Shown here in pieces: positions 27,122 to 36,951 of a DNA stretch of 64,000 nt; position 1 is the first letter of the stretch, and every line of letters starts with the position of its first letter. The DNA is from JAPOXR01 sp963662395 (lineage in GTDB: Bacteria > Pseudomonadota > Alphaproteobacteria > Rhodobacterales > Rhodobacteraceae). A program made the position numbers and the translations under genes. A model generated the notes under the pieces. It was not told where the DNA came from. It saw only the letters and a list, made by a program, of their open reading frames with translations, and searched no databases. The DNA lies in the NCBI GenBank assembly GCA_963662395.1, contig OY759511.1, positions 4,526,001-4,590,000 of the forward strand. The letters run 5' to 3'.

Positions 27122-27643
27122 TGGTGTTCCTTGTGCCGCCCGACGGAGCCAGGGAACACCTGGTGCCGGCAAGCGGTTGATGTCTCATGGGGAGCAGAGG
27201 CACCTGGTCGCAATTCGTGCTGTTGCGCGTCGGATTGATGATCACTGGACCTCGTCCCCGGTCAAAGTTTGTCAATTTGCGCCCGATGCCCGAGGAGCGT
27301 TCATGCGCCCTCGAATTCATCATGTTCCGGCCAGATGGACATCGCCATGTGTCCGGTGAACACGCGGTTCTGGCATGAATCGGGTTCAAATGTTGATTTC
27401 CTGCAGTCGGCAATTCTGGAAGAGCCGACATTTTTTTCGAGAGATAATCGAAGACCGGAGTGATTGCCAGTAAATTCCTTTTGAGCCGGCCGGGCTGTCA
27501 AGCCCGCCTTGTGCCTGCCGGGTTGCAAGTGTTGCGGTTGCGCGCCCATATGGGTTTCAGTTGAGCCGTCCGACCCGAACACGCTTGATCATGGCAGGGC
27601 AGGCGCATTAGTTGCAACTCACAGATTGGGCCAGTTCCTCCGG
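27122..27643. promoter_or_regulatory. Divergent leader between rne and mrcA
   Basis: 522 bases without a credible gene. In many alphaproteobacteria an N-acetylmuramoyl-L-alanine amidase gene sits between rne and mrcA; it is absent here. The centre (27400-27480) is unusually AT-rich, with a run of seven T (27431-27437) and TAATCG/TAAATTC motifs, and probably holds divergent promoters. A long rne 5' leader is expected, because RNase E autoregulates through its own leader in other bacteria. Confidence 0.45.
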
Positions 27644-30310
27644 ATGCAGACCGACAGATTCCCCGCAGACAGCCCAAAGGCAGACAGCCCGGAGACCAAT
27701 GGCAACCCGGCCGGCCGCCCGCCGGGCGGCGGCTCATGGTCCCGGCGCTTGCAGGGCGCGCTGGGTTTCCTCTTCAGCTGGGCGGTCCTTGCCACGCTCG
27801 GCGTGGCATTGCTGCTCGATTGCCTGGTGTGGGTATTTGACCGGGGCCTTCCGAACTACGAGCAACTGGCCCGCTACGAGCCGCCGATCATCAGCCGGAT
27901 TTTTTCCTCGGAGGGGCGGCTGATCGACGAATTTGCCAATGAGCGGCGATTGTTCAGCCCGATCGAGGAGATACCCGACCTGGTGAAGAACGCGGTCATC
28001 TCGGCAGAAGACAAGAACTTCTATTCGCATCGGGGCTACGACCCTGTCGGATTGGTCAAGGCCATTCTCGACGCCATGGCCGGCCAGAGGCTGCGGGGAG
28101 CCTCGACGATCACCCAGCAGGTCATGAAGAATTTCCTGCTCGGCAATGAACGGTCGGCCGAACGCAAGGTCAAGGAGCTGATTCTCGCCTACAAGATCGA
28201 ACGGACACTCGAAAAGGACCAGATCCTCGAACTCTACCTGAACCAGATCTTTCTCGGGCGGAATTCGTACGGAGTCACCGCCGCCGCCCAGACCTATTTC
28301 AACAAGTCGCTTGACGAGCTGTCGATCGAGGAGGCGGCCTATCTCGCTGCCCTGCCGAAAGCACCCTCCCGCTATCACCCGGTAGCCGCCAGGGCCGCGG
28401 CAACCTTGCGACGCAATTTCGTGATCGACGAGATGGTGGAGAACGGATTCATCGGCGAGGAAGATGGGGCGCTGGCCCGGAAGGCCGAATTGCGGACGGT
28501 GCAGGCCGGCGATTTTTCCTCGTTCCGCTCCGGGCTTCCGCACCGGGACTATTTCACCGATGAGATCAGGCGGCAGCTGTCCAACTCGTTCGGCCAGGAC
28601 GAGTTCTTCAATGGCGGCCTGACCATCAGGGCAACTGTCGACGCCGGCCTGCAGGCAATCGCTGCCGAGGTGTTGCGGGTCGGGCTTGAATCCTATGACC
28701 GACAGCGTGGCCGGGTCTGGCGCGGGACCGGGCTGGTTGTCGAGGACGGGGCGCTGGAGGCGGAGACGGCATGGCGGGATGCGCTTGCCGATGCCGGGCT
28801 GCCGCGGGACATACCGGGCTGGATTCCCGCTGTCGTGCTGAGGATGACCGGCCGAGGCGCCCATCTGGGGATCATGGGGCGGCAGGTCGATGCCGATGAC
28901 ATCATCGACGATGCCGATGTCGAATGGGTATCCCTGAAGCGGCGCCCGGACGGCGATTCGGATCGGGTCAGCGGGGTGGCGGAGATTCTCGAGGTCGGTG
29001 AGATCGTCCTCGTGGCTGGCATGGCTGGCGAGGGCGACGAGTCAATGCGCTGGTCGCTGCGGCAGGTTCCGGAGATCCAGGGGGCGTTCGTTGCCATGGA
29101 CGCAAATTCCGGACGGGTGCTGGCGATGCAGGGCGGGTTTTCCTACCAGCAATCGGTGTTCAACCGGGCTACCCAGGCCAACCGGCAGCCCGGGTCGTCA
29201 TTCAAGCCCTTCGTATATGCCGCGGCGCTGGACACCGGCTACACGCCCGCCACCATCGTCATTGATGCTCCGATCGAGTTCGAAACCCCGGAAGGCCTCT
29301 GGCAGCCAAAGAACTCCGGCAATGATTTTCTCGGGCCGGTTCCGGTGCGCAAGGGAATCGAGAAGTCACGAAACCTGATGACAATCCGCATTGCCGATGA
29401 TGTCGGCATGGAGAAGGTCGCCGGTTATGCCCGCGATTTCGGGATCTACGACAACATGCAGCCATTCCTGGCCAACTCGCTGGGGGCGCAGGAAACCACC
29501 CTGTTCAGGATGGTTGCCGGATACGCGATGTTTGCCAATGGCGGCGAACGGGTCATTCCGACCCTGGTTGACCGCGTGCAGAACCGCTGGGGCACGACGG
29601 TCTACAACCATGATACCCGGCTGTGCCTGGATTGTGGCGAGCCATCTCTTCCCGGCGGTGAGGTCCCGCAGGTGCTGGCATATCGCAGCCGGATCATTGA
29701 TGCCATCACCGCCTACCAGATCACGTCGATGTTGCGCGGGGTGGTGGAAAGGGGGACGGCCTCGCGGGTGGTCGATCTTGGAGTCCCGGTAGCCGCCAAG
29801 ACCGGCACCACCAATGAATCCAGGGATGCCTGGATCATCGGATTCACCCCGGACATCGTCGCCGGGTGCTACATGGGATTCGACGAGCCGAGGTCGCTGG
29901 GGCGACATGCCTATGGCAGCAACCTGTGCGGGCCGGTCTTCAATTCATTCATGAAGGAGGCGGTCAGGCGGTACGGCTCCGCAGATTTCAAGACTCCCGA
30001 CGGCGGCGTGTTCGTGGCAATCAATCGCGACACCGGAGTGCCTTCCGGCTCGGCCGATGAGGAGCGGGGCAACAATGAGGTTGCCGAGTATTTCCGGCTG
30101 GGAACCGAGCCTCGTCCGGGCGAGATCAGGATCGTGGATGGCGGATTTGTCATGGGATCGGATCTTGCCGTCTATGTGCCCGAGGACAGTCAATCGCAGC
30201 CGGTCGCTACCGCCGAGCCGGAAGACGATACCGGTGCTGACGCTGCCGACGAGGAAGACCCTGCCCCATCCAGGTCGTTCGGAGCACTCTCCTCGGGCGG
30301 GCAGTACTGA
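27644..30310 (+). CDS. mrcA: Penicillin-binding protein 1A, bifunctional
   Basis: 888 residues from ATG 27644; the more upstream frame is Cys-rich noise. A Pro/Gly-rich cytoplasmic tail precedes one membrane helix (about residues 38-62). The glycosyltransferase domain has AVISAEDKNFYSHRGYD with catalytic Glu, GASTITQQVMKNF and KIERTLEKDQILELYLNQIFLG. An OB-like insert follows. The transpeptidase motifs are GSSFKPFVYAAAL (SxxK), SxN in the EKSRN region, and AAKTGTTNE (KTG). It builds peptidoglycan in the periplasm. prfB follows on the same strand. Confidence 0.96.
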   Translation: MQTDRFPADSPKADSPETNGNPAGRPPGGGSWSRRLQGALGFLFSWAVLATLGVALLLDCLVWVFDRGLPNYEQLARYEPPIISRIFSSEGRLIDEFANERRLFSPIEEIPDLVKNAVISAEDKNFYSHRGYDPVGLVKAILDAMAGQRLRGASTITQQVMKNFLLGNERSAERKVKELILAYKIERTLEKDQILELYLNQIFLGRNSYGVTAAAQTYFNKSLDELSIEEAAYLAALPKAPSRYHPVAARAAATLRRNFVIDEMVENGFIGEEDGALARKAELRTVQAGDFSSFRSGLPHRDYFTDEIRRQLSNSFGQDEFFNGGLTIRATVDAGLQAIAAEVLRVGLESYDRQRGRVWRGTGLVVEDGALEAETAWRDALADAGLPRDIPGWIPAVVLRMTGRGAHLGIMGRQVDADDIIDDADVEWVSLKRRPDGDSDRVSGVAEILEVGEIVLVAGMAGEGDESMRWSLRQVPEIQGAFVAMDANSGRVLAMQGGFSYQQSVFNRATQANRQPGSSFKPFVYAAALDTGYTPATIVIDAPIEFETPEGLWQPKNSGNDFLGPVPVRKGIEKSRNLMTIRIADDVGMEKVAGYARDFGIYDNMQPFLANSLGAQETTLFRMVAGYAMFANGGERVIPTLVDRVQNRWGTTVYNHDTRLCLDCGEPSLPGGEVPQVLAYRSRIIDAITAYQITSMLRGVVERGTASRVVDLGVPVAAKTGTTNESRDAWIIGFTPDIVAGCYMGFDEPRSLGRHAYGSNLCGPVFNSFMKEAVRRYGSADFKTPDGGVFVAINRDTGVPSGSADEERGNNEVAEYFRLGTEPRPGEIRIVDGGFVMGSDLAVYVPEDSQSQPVATAEPEDDTGADAADEEDPAPSRSFGALSSGGQY

Positions 30311-30543
30311 GCGGGCAATCGGCCGGCCAGAAGGGCTGCATCGACAACACAGGCGCGATCCGGCAAACCCGATCTTCTTGAACTCCTCTCGATTCTGCAC
30401 CATGTATCGCACCCTGGCCTGCCCGGGCGGCGGCACTGGCGGTGTGGATTGCCAGGCAGGCCCGGCGAGCGCTGACAACAACAATGGCAGAATGGATTGC
30501 CCCGGCCAGCCCGGCAGGCGCCGGCAACGGGCAACATGGAAAG

Positions 30544-31656
30544 ATGAGAGCAGATTTTCAGAACTCGGTGGATGCGATCGGCAAGTCGCTTGAATTGCTG
30601 ACGGCGCGGATTGACCGGCCTGCCGTCGAGAGGAAGCTGGCCGAGTTCAATGCCATGTCGGAAGATCCCGGTTTCTGGAGTGACCGCAACCGGGCGCAGG
30701 CCGTCATGCGGAGGCGGCAGTCGCTGGCTGATTCGCTCGAGATGCTCGATTCCCTCCAGGGCGAATTCGATGACATCATTGCCCTGATCGAACTTGCCGA
30801 ATCGGAAGCGGATGAGGAGTTGCTGGAAGAGGTTGTGTCCACCCTCGACGAGTTGCAGGCCCGGGCCGGGAAAATGGAGCTTGAAGCCCTGTTGAGCGGC
30901 GAGGCTGACGCGAATGACGCCTTCCTGGAAATCAATGCCGGTGCCGGTGGAACCGAATCCTGCGACTGGGCCATGATGCTGGCGCGGATGTATGAAAAAT
31001 GGGCCAGGCGGCGGGGCTACGAGATCGAGACCATAGCTGCCAACCGCGATGGCGAGGCCGGATACAAATCGGTGACCATGAAGGTGATCGGGAAGCACGC
31101 TTTCGGCTGGCTGAAATCGGAATCGGGCGTGCACCGGCTGGTCAGGAACTCCCCTTTCGACAGCAATTCCCGGCGCCATACCTCCTTCAGCTCGGTGACG
31201 GTCTACCCGGTCGTCGATGACAGCATCGAAATCGAGATCAACCCGGCAGATCTCAGGGTCGACACCTTCAGGGCGTCAGGGGCGGGTGGACAGCATGTCA
31301 ACAAGACCGATTCGGCGGTCCGGCTGACCCATATTCCCTCCGGCATTGTCGTGACCTCGTCCGAGAAATCCCAACACCAGAACCGGGCCATCTGCCTGGC
31401 GGCCCTGAGGTCGAAGCTCTACGAGATCGAGTTGAACAGGCGAAATGAGCAGATGCAGGAGATTCACAGCCAGAAAGGTGATGCCGGATGGGGCAACCAG
31501 ATACGATCCTACGTGCTGACCCCGTACCGGCTGGTCAAGGATCTCCGGACCCAGATCGAAACCTCCGATACCCAGGCCGTGCTCGACGGAGACCTCGACG
31601 AGTTCATGGCCTCCGTCCTTGCCCGGAACGCCACCGGCCGCGCCGGGAACAAGTGA
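30544..31656 (+). CDS. prfB: Peptide chain release factor 2
   Basis: 370 residues from ATG 30544 (MRADFQNSVDAIGKSLELL). RF2 reads UAA and UGA through the SPF motif (VRNSPFDSN) and triggers hydrolysis through GGQ (ASGAGGQHVNKTDSAVRLTH). No internal UGA is present near codon 26, so the programmed +1 frameshift of enterobacterial prfB is absent, as usual in alphaproteobacteria. The mrcA-prfB pairing is conserved in the class. Confidence 0.97.
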   Translation: MRADFQNSVDAIGKSLELLTARIDRPAVERKLAEFNAMSEDPGFWSDRNRAQAVMRRRQSLADSLEMLDSLQGEFDDIIALIELAESEADEELLEEVVSTLDELQARAGKMELEALLSGEADANDAFLEINAGAGGTESCDWAMMLARMYEKWARRRGYEIETIAANRDGEAGYKSVTMKVIGKHAFGWLKSESGVHRLVRNSPFDSNSRRHTSFSSVTVYPVVDDSIEIEINPADLRVDTFRASGAGGQHVNKTDSAVRLTHIPSGIVVTSSEKSQHQNRAICLAALRSKLYEIELNRRNEQMQEIHSQKGDAGWGNQIRSYVLTPYRLVKDLRTQIETSDTQAVLDGDLDEFMASVLARNATGRAGNK

Positions 31657-31766
31657 TCCGGCACGCGTGATTGCCGACGGTTGGGGTCAGATCAACCCTG
31701 CCGATGGCAGGGCGAGGTGATCATGCTGCCGGGGGTGTCTTGCCGACCGACAATGCGCGCGGCAGC

Positions 31767-32273
31767 TTACGTGCCGCCCTGCTCCTTGGGCCCGCGCTTG
31801 ACACGCGTCGCCGAGGTCGGGGCCACATGTTCGGCAAGCGGATTGTCCTGGCGCTTGACCGATCCCTCGAAATGGGCACCGGCTTCGATGGCAATCGTTT
31901 CATGAATGATGTCGCCTTCGACGCGGGCACCCGAGTTCAACCTGACCTTGATACCCCTGATCTTGCCGATGACCCGGCCGTTGATCACGACCTCGTCGCC
32001 CATCAATTGCCCCCTGATGGTGGCGTGCTCCCCGATGGTGACCAGCCTTGCCCTGACATCGCCTTCCACCTGGCCTTCGATCTTGATGTCGCTCTCGGTC
32101 TTGAGGTTGCCCTTGATGAAGAGATCGGTCGACAGGGTTGAAGGGTGTCCGCTTCCCTTGGCGCTCTTGGTCCCCGCCGCCGGTTGCCGTGAAACCTGCG
32201 GTGATTTCGAAGGCTGGTCGTTTGGCTGCTGGAGTTGTCCAGGGTTGTCGTTGCTCTTTCGGTTGGTAAACAT
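31767..32273 (-). CDS. Bactofilin family cytoskeletal protein
   Basis: 168 residues from ATG 32273. A Gln/Ser/Pro-rich N-terminal tail (about 50 residues) precedes the DUF583 beta-helix: STDLFIKGNLKTESDIKIEG, VEGDVRARLVTIGEHATIRG, EVVINGRVIGKI, VRLNSGARVEGDI and IAIEAGAHFEGSV. Bactofilins polymerise without nucleotides and localise cell-wall enzymes. It starts 2 bases after the stop of an M23 peptidase gene, a pairing seen widely (BacM/LmdC type), so the two probably act together in shape or cell-wall control. Confidence 0.93.
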   Translation of the reverse strand: MFTNRKSNDNPGQLQQPNDQPSKSPQVSRQPAAGTKSAKGSGHPSTLSTDLFIKGNLKTESDIKIEGQVEGDVRARLVTIGEHATIRGQLMGDEVVINGRVIGKIRGIKVRLNSGARVEGDIIHETIAIEAGAHFEGSVKRQDNPLAEHVAPTSATRVKRGPKEQGGT

Positions 32274-32275
32274 TT

Positions 32276-33754
32276 TCAATGCATCCTGATGAATTTCAAT
32301 GGATCAACGGGCTTCTCGCCTACACGAACTTCGTAGTGGAGGTGAGGGCCTGTCGAATTGCCCGTCGACCCTATATCACCAATATGGTCTCCTCTGGAAA
32401 CCTTTTGCCACCGATCGACGTGAATTTTGTCCAGATGGCCATACCGGGTCTCGGTGCCGCCGACATGCCTGATCTGGACACTCCTGCCAAACCCTCCATC
32501 CCAGCCGGCAAAGGTGACAATACCATCTCCCGTGGCGCGCACCGGGGTCCCCGTGGCTGCGGCATAGTCGACCCCTTCATGAAATTGCCGCGTGTTGGAC
32601 AGGGGGTGCATCCGCATGCCGAACCCGCTGGACAGGCGGACTCTCCTGTCCGGTACCGGATGCCCGAAGGGGGCGGACAGATACGCAAGCCTGGTCATGT
32701 CCAGCCGGTCGATATCCCTGGCCAGTGACGCGATCATGGTTGCAAGAAGGTCCTGGCTTGCCGAGTCCGGCCCGGACCCCTGCACGTCGATCTCATCCAG
32801 CCACCCGCCACGCCCGGCATGACTCCCGCGGATCTCCCTGACCAGGTTCTCGGGAGACTGATCCAGCCGGGCAAGTTCATTCTCGATGCGCTCGGTTGCC
32901 GAGCTGATTGCTGCGGCCAGGCGCAGGACAACGGATTTCACCCTCCGTGATTCCTGCTGGAGAGACTGCACCTTCCCCTCCAGTTCCTCGTTCCGTCGCC
33001 TGGATGCGACAAGTTCATCGACGGTCCGGTTCAGCGCCAGCAGAACATGATCGCCCCCGCCATTCACCTCGACGGTTTCCTGGTCGACCTGGCCGGACGG
33101 CTCGAGTTCGGCCAGCAGCGAGTCCGACGTTGCCTTCCTGCCAGCCGAGTCCCGAAGCGCCAGGAGCATGGCGCTGTGCTGGTCCTCGAGCAGGGTTTCC
33201 ACCTTCTCCAGCCGGGCGATCTCGCTGCCGAGGAGGTCGGCCTGCGATACCCGCCCGCTCTCCGCCCCGTTGCCGGGTTCATCGACTCCGGCCAGGTGCC
33301 ACATCGCCATGCCGGTGGAAAAGGCCGTCCAGACCAGCAATCCGAAACTGGCGGCAATTGCCGAGACCAGCAACCCTGACCCAATCCGGAAGGTTCGGTG
33401 TCCGGATGCCGACCGGATGGTTATGAACTGTTCGCTGAGCACTCTTCCGACGTATCTGGTGTCGATGAACGTCACGTCACTCGACAGCTGCCACCTGCAT
33501 GAACCCGGACCGTTTGACCGGAGCGTCATTGCGGCAAAATGATATCCAGCCACCTTCCCGTCTACAAGATGGTTTTTCAACACGATATGGTATACCGTCC
33601 CCGGGACTGCTGAATCCGGAACCGCAGCAGCCAGTTGGTCGGCCGTTGAGAGAATTCCCGATGCTGAGAAGGCCCGGGCAGGGTCGTTTGTTCGGCGACT
33701 CTTCTGCCGCGGTGTCGCCTGGTTGGTGTATGGCGGTATTGATAGGTTGTTCAT
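32276..33754 (-). CDS. M23-family peptidoglycan metalloendopeptidase
   Basis: 492 residues if ATG 33754 is used. One membrane helix lies near residues 125-145 (SGLLVSAIAASFGLLVWTAF), followed by a periplasmic coiled coil (roughly 170-300) and the C-terminal LytM domain with zinc ligands in HEGVDYAA and HLHYEV. It probably cleaves peptide cross-links and is guided by the bactofilin encoded just downstream. The start is uncertain: no good ribosome-binding site exists at 33754, where the codon overlaps the divergent start at 33753; a later ATG at 33529 would give a 417-residue protein. Confidence 0.9.
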   Translation of the reverse strand: MNNLSIPPYTNQATPRQKSRRTNDPARAFSASGILSTADQLAAAVPDSAVPGTVYHIVLKNHLVDGKVAGYHFAAMTLRSNGPGSCRWQLSSDVTFIDTRYVGRVLSEQFITIRSASGHRTFRIGSGLLVSAIAASFGLLVWTAFSTGMAMWHLAGVDEPGNGAESGRVSQADLLGSEIARLEKVETLLEDQHSAMLLALRDSAGRKATSDSLLAELEPSGQVDQETVEVNGGGDHVLLALNRTVDELVASRRRNEELEGKVQSLQQESRRVKSVVLRLAAAISSATERIENELARLDQSPENLVREIRGSHAGRGGWLDEIDVQGSGPDSASQDLLATMIASLARDIDRLDMTRLAYLSAPFGHPVPDRRVRLSSGFGMRMHPLSNTRQFHEGVDYAAATGTPVRATGDGIVTFAGWDGGFGRSVQIRHVGGTETRYGHLDKIHVDRWQKVSRGDHIGDIGSTGNSTGPHLHYEVRVGEKPVDPLKFIRMH

Positions 33755-36700
33755 GAATTCACGACGCAGATTTCCGTTGGGTCGGGCTTCAGGTCTCCTC
33801 GCTTCGCTCGCGGTTGCAGTAGGGCTGCTTGTCGTCCCGGCAGCACCCATATCGGCGACGACGCCCGTCGAGGTGCCGGATGCCGTGCGGATTGCAGTCG
33901 AGAACTACGTGAATTCGGTCATTGGCGAGCAGGGGCAGGCAACGATCGGCGCCGTGACATTGTCGGTCGACGAGGAAGAGGACAGGCCAACCCTGCTGCT
34001 GGAAGAGGTGCAGGTCACCGGCCTTCTCCATGGGCGATCGGTCCTTGTCGACGAGATCGAGGTGGTGGTGGAGATCCGTTCACTGCTCAGTGCCGATATC
34101 GGCCCGTCAAGGATTGCCGCCAGGGGTCTGACCATCGGTCCCTCATCGGCACCGGCGGTGCAGGGCCCAAACCCGGGTGGCCAGTTGGCCGGCGCGCTTG
34201 CTTCCCTGTCCATGGCCCTCGAATCCATGGCCAGCTCCGGTCCGGACCGGGTATCGGTAACCGATATCCGGATGGACGATGTTCTGCCCGGATCGGGCAT
34301 TGACCTGGTTGCAGGCTCGCTGGAGGCAGAGAGTATCGACGATGCTGTCCGGTTCCTCGCCTCGGCTGGCATGGTCCGGGACGGGATGGAGCTGGGCAAT
34401 GCGGGGGTCGAAGGTCGGCACGGCATTGCCGACGGGTCCACCGGCCTTGCGGCCACGGCCACGATCCTTGATGCCGGGATGCTGGGGGGCATCCTGTTGG
34501 CCGAGGGCGACGGATATTCCGGCGAAGTCGGGTTGTCGACGCGGATCGAGTTCGACCGGACCGGCCAGCTGGTTTCGACGACGGGATCGATCAGCCTGGG
34601 CGGTGGCACGGTCCGGTTGCCGGGGATTGACAGGCCGTACGCAGTCGGTTCGGCCAGCGCCAGATTTGCCTATGGGCAGGAGACGGGTCGCATCGCCATT
34701 TCCGACATCATCCTCGAGACCGAAACGGGGAGCGGGCGCGGCGGCGGGATCGTCTTCATCCATCCCGACGGTCCGACCCTGTCCGGGCAACTGGAGCTGG
34801 AGGAAATCCTGATCGATGATCCCGGGCTGTTTGCCGGGCCTGCCGGGATCGAATCGGTCTCGCTTGCGTTCCAGGTCGGGCCGGAGCCCCTTTACCTTCG
34901 CTTCACGCGGTTCACCCTGGACAGTGGCGACGCAGTTCTGAGAGCCGCTGGCGAGGCTGAAATGGCCGACGGCGAGTGGTTCGCCAGCCTGGAATTCAGC
35001 GTCGGCGACATGGATCGGGACACGCTGCTTTCGCATTGGCCGACGGCACTGGCCGCCGGCGTCAGGAACGGGGTGGCACGGGTTCATGAGCACGGCACTC
35101 TCGGCAACATTCACGGGGCATTGTCGTTGTCGGGGCAATCCGGCTGGAAGGCGCATGTCAATTTCGAGTTTGCCGATTCAACCATCCGCTACATGCCGGG
35201 ACTTCCGCCGGTCCTGGCGGCTTCCGGGTTTGGAACACTGACCGACAGATCGGCCCATTTCGTGCTTGAACGGGGTAGCATCACCGTTGCCGAAGCCGGG
35301 GATGTCGATGTGTCCGGCTCGGATTTCAGCGTAGCCGACATGTGGGCGGACCGGCCGGACTCGGTGACCCGGGTCAAGTTCACTGGTCCGGTGCAGGCAA
35401 TCCTCTCCTGGCTCGACCACCCTCCCTTCCGGTTCATGGAAAAGGCTGGCCTGGGAACCGATTTCGCCGAGGGGTTGGCAAATGGCTATTCCACGATCCA
35501 GTTGCCGGTGAGGAAACCGCGCCCCGAGGAGGTGAGATTCTCGGTCGGAGGAACGATCACCGATGTTCGATCGAGCGCGCTGGCCGGGGAGGTGCTGCTC
35601 GAATCCGACCGGCTGGCTGTCTGGGCCAACAACAACGAAGTCATGATTTCAGGCACGGGTGCTGTCGATGGCGCAGCCGGAGACGGCGAGTGGCGGCTGG
35701 AGTTGGGAGAGGATGGAAGTTCGCTCCTGATCGGGACCATCGAACTGTCACGGGACCTGCTTGATTCCCTGGGGATCACCCGGTTCGGAGGGCTGTCCGA
35801 CGGCACCCGGGCGGCAGATTTCTTCGTCTCCCATGCGCCCGGGGCCCAACCCCGGTTCGGCATTACCACCAATGCCGGGGCGCTTGGCATGGATATCCCC
35901 CTCCTGTCCCTGGCCACCGCTGGCGGAGAGCGAACGGAATTCGTCGTCGAGGGATTGCTGGAGGAGGTGCCCAGGATCACCAGGATGTCGATCATCGGTC
36001 ACGGCTTCGAGGCGGAAGGTGTACCCCGGGCCGGGCCGTCCGGCCAGGGCACGGTCCTGGAATTCGAGAGCGTCAGGATCGGAGACTGGTTCTCGGCGTC
36101 GGTCAGGCTGGCGACCGATGAATCGGGACGGATTCGGGTGGCACTGCTGGGGGGGACGATTGATCTGACCAGGATCGGGGATGTCGATTTGACCGGCTCG
36201 ACCGGCGGGCTCGACCTGCCGATGGCGATCAGGCTCGACCGGCTGATCATGTCGCCGACGATCGAACTGACCGAAATCGTTGGTGAAGTCAGTGCCGATG
36301 GATCGGCGCGCGGCAAGCTGACTGGCCGAATCAATGGCGGACAGATTGTCGGGATCGAAATCGCCACGTCCGAACAGGGCCTTGCCGCCTATATCGTGAC
36401 CAATGATGCCGGTGCGGCGATGCGTGACGCCGGAATTACCGACAACCTGCATGGCGGCGAGATGGAATTGTCGTTGCTGCCAAGATCCGGTGCCGGGTCG
36501 TACCAGGGCCAGTTGCTGGTAACCAATGCAGTCGTTCGCGACATGCCGACACTGAGCGAGGTGCTGAGCTATGTCAGCATCGTCGGCCTGCTCGACGATC
36601 TCGTATCCAGCGGTATCACCTTCACCACCATCGAGGCCGAATTCGAACTGGACCCGGACCGGATTACCCTGAACAACGGGGTTGCCGCCGGTCCGTCAAT

Positions 36701-36947
36701 CGGCATCAGGATGGAGGGATTCCTGGATACCAGGGAGTCCTTCCTCGATATTGCGGGGACCATAACGCCCTTCAACCCGATGAACGAGGTTGCCCGAAAG
36801 ACCTTCCTGCAGTTTCTCGGGCTGAAGAAGGGTGCCGGAATTGGTGGCGTGGCGTTCTTTGTCAAGGGGCCGACCGACAATCCGACCGCTGGTGCCAATC
36901 CGCTGACAATCATCACGCCCGGGGTGTTCCAGGAGATCTTCAATTGA
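33753..36947 (+). CDS. AsmA/YhdP-like large envelope protein
   Basis: 1064 residues from ATG 33753 with an N-terminal membrane or signal segment (about residues 10-33, ending PISATT). The rest is repetitive beta-rich sequence of the AsmA-like/DUF3971 type, with conserved C-terminal parts (AAGPSIGIRMEGFLDTRES, DIAGTITPFNPMNEV and FFVKGPTDNPT). YhdP and TamB relatives form long grooves that carry phospholipids to the outer membrane; that role is assumed here. TTG or GTG codons at 33723-33726 are alternative starts. queA follows 4 bases after its stop. Confidence 0.88.
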   Translation: MNSRRRFPLGRASGLLASLAVAVGLLVVPAAPISATTPVEVPDAVRIAVENYVNSVIGEQGQATIGAVTLSVDEEEDRPTLLLEEVQVTGLLHGRSVLVDEIEVVVEIRSLLSADIGPSRIAARGLTIGPSSAPAVQGPNPGGQLAGALASLSMALESMASSGPDRVSVTDIRMDDVLPGSGIDLVAGSLEAESIDDAVRFLASAGMVRDGMELGNAGVEGRHGIADGSTGLAATATILDAGMLGGILLAEGDGYSGEVGLSTRIEFDRTGQLVSTTGSISLGGGTVRLPGIDRPYAVGSASARFAYGQETGRIAISDIILETETGSGRGGGIVFIHPDGPTLSGQLELEEILIDDPGLFAGPAGIESVSLAFQVGPEPLYLRFTRFTLDSGDAVLRAAGEAEMADGEWFASLEFSVGDMDRDTLLSHWPTALAAGVRNGVARVHEHGTLGNIHGALSLSGQSGWKAHVNFEFADSTIRYMPGLPPVLAASGFGTLTDRSAHFVLERGSITVAEAGDVDVSGSDFSVADMWADRPDSVTRVKFTGPVQAILSWLDHPPFRFMEKAGLGTDFAEGLANGYSTIQLPVRKPRPEEVRFSVGGTITDVRSSALAGEVLLESDRLAVWANNNEVMISGTGAVDGAAGDGEWRLELGEDGSSLLIGTIELSRDLLDSLGITRFGGLSDGTRAADFFVSHAPGAQPRFGITTNAGALGMDIPLLSLATAGGERTEFVVEGLLEEVPRITRMSIIGHGFEAEGVPRAGPSGQGTVLEFESVRIGDWFSASVRLATDESGRIRVALLGGTIDLTRIGDVDLTGSTGGLDLPMAIRLDRLIMSPTIELTEIVGEVSADGSARGKLTGRINGGQIVGIEIATSEQGLAAYIVTNDAGAAMRDAGITDNLHGGEMELSLLPRSGAGSYQGQLLVTNAVVRDMPTLSEVLSYVSIVGLLDDLVSSGITFTTIEAEFELDPDRITLNNGVAAGPSIGIRMEGFLDTRESFLDIAGTITPFNPMNEVARKTFLQFLGLKKGAGIGGVAFFVKGPTDNPTAGANPLTIITPGVFQEIFN

Positions 36948-36951
36948 AGGA

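Noticed and set aside
30311..30543. RF2 N-terminal extension with an in-frame start at 30442
   Set aside because: The extension has no similarity to release factors; MRADFQNSVDAIG at 30544 is the usual N-terminus.
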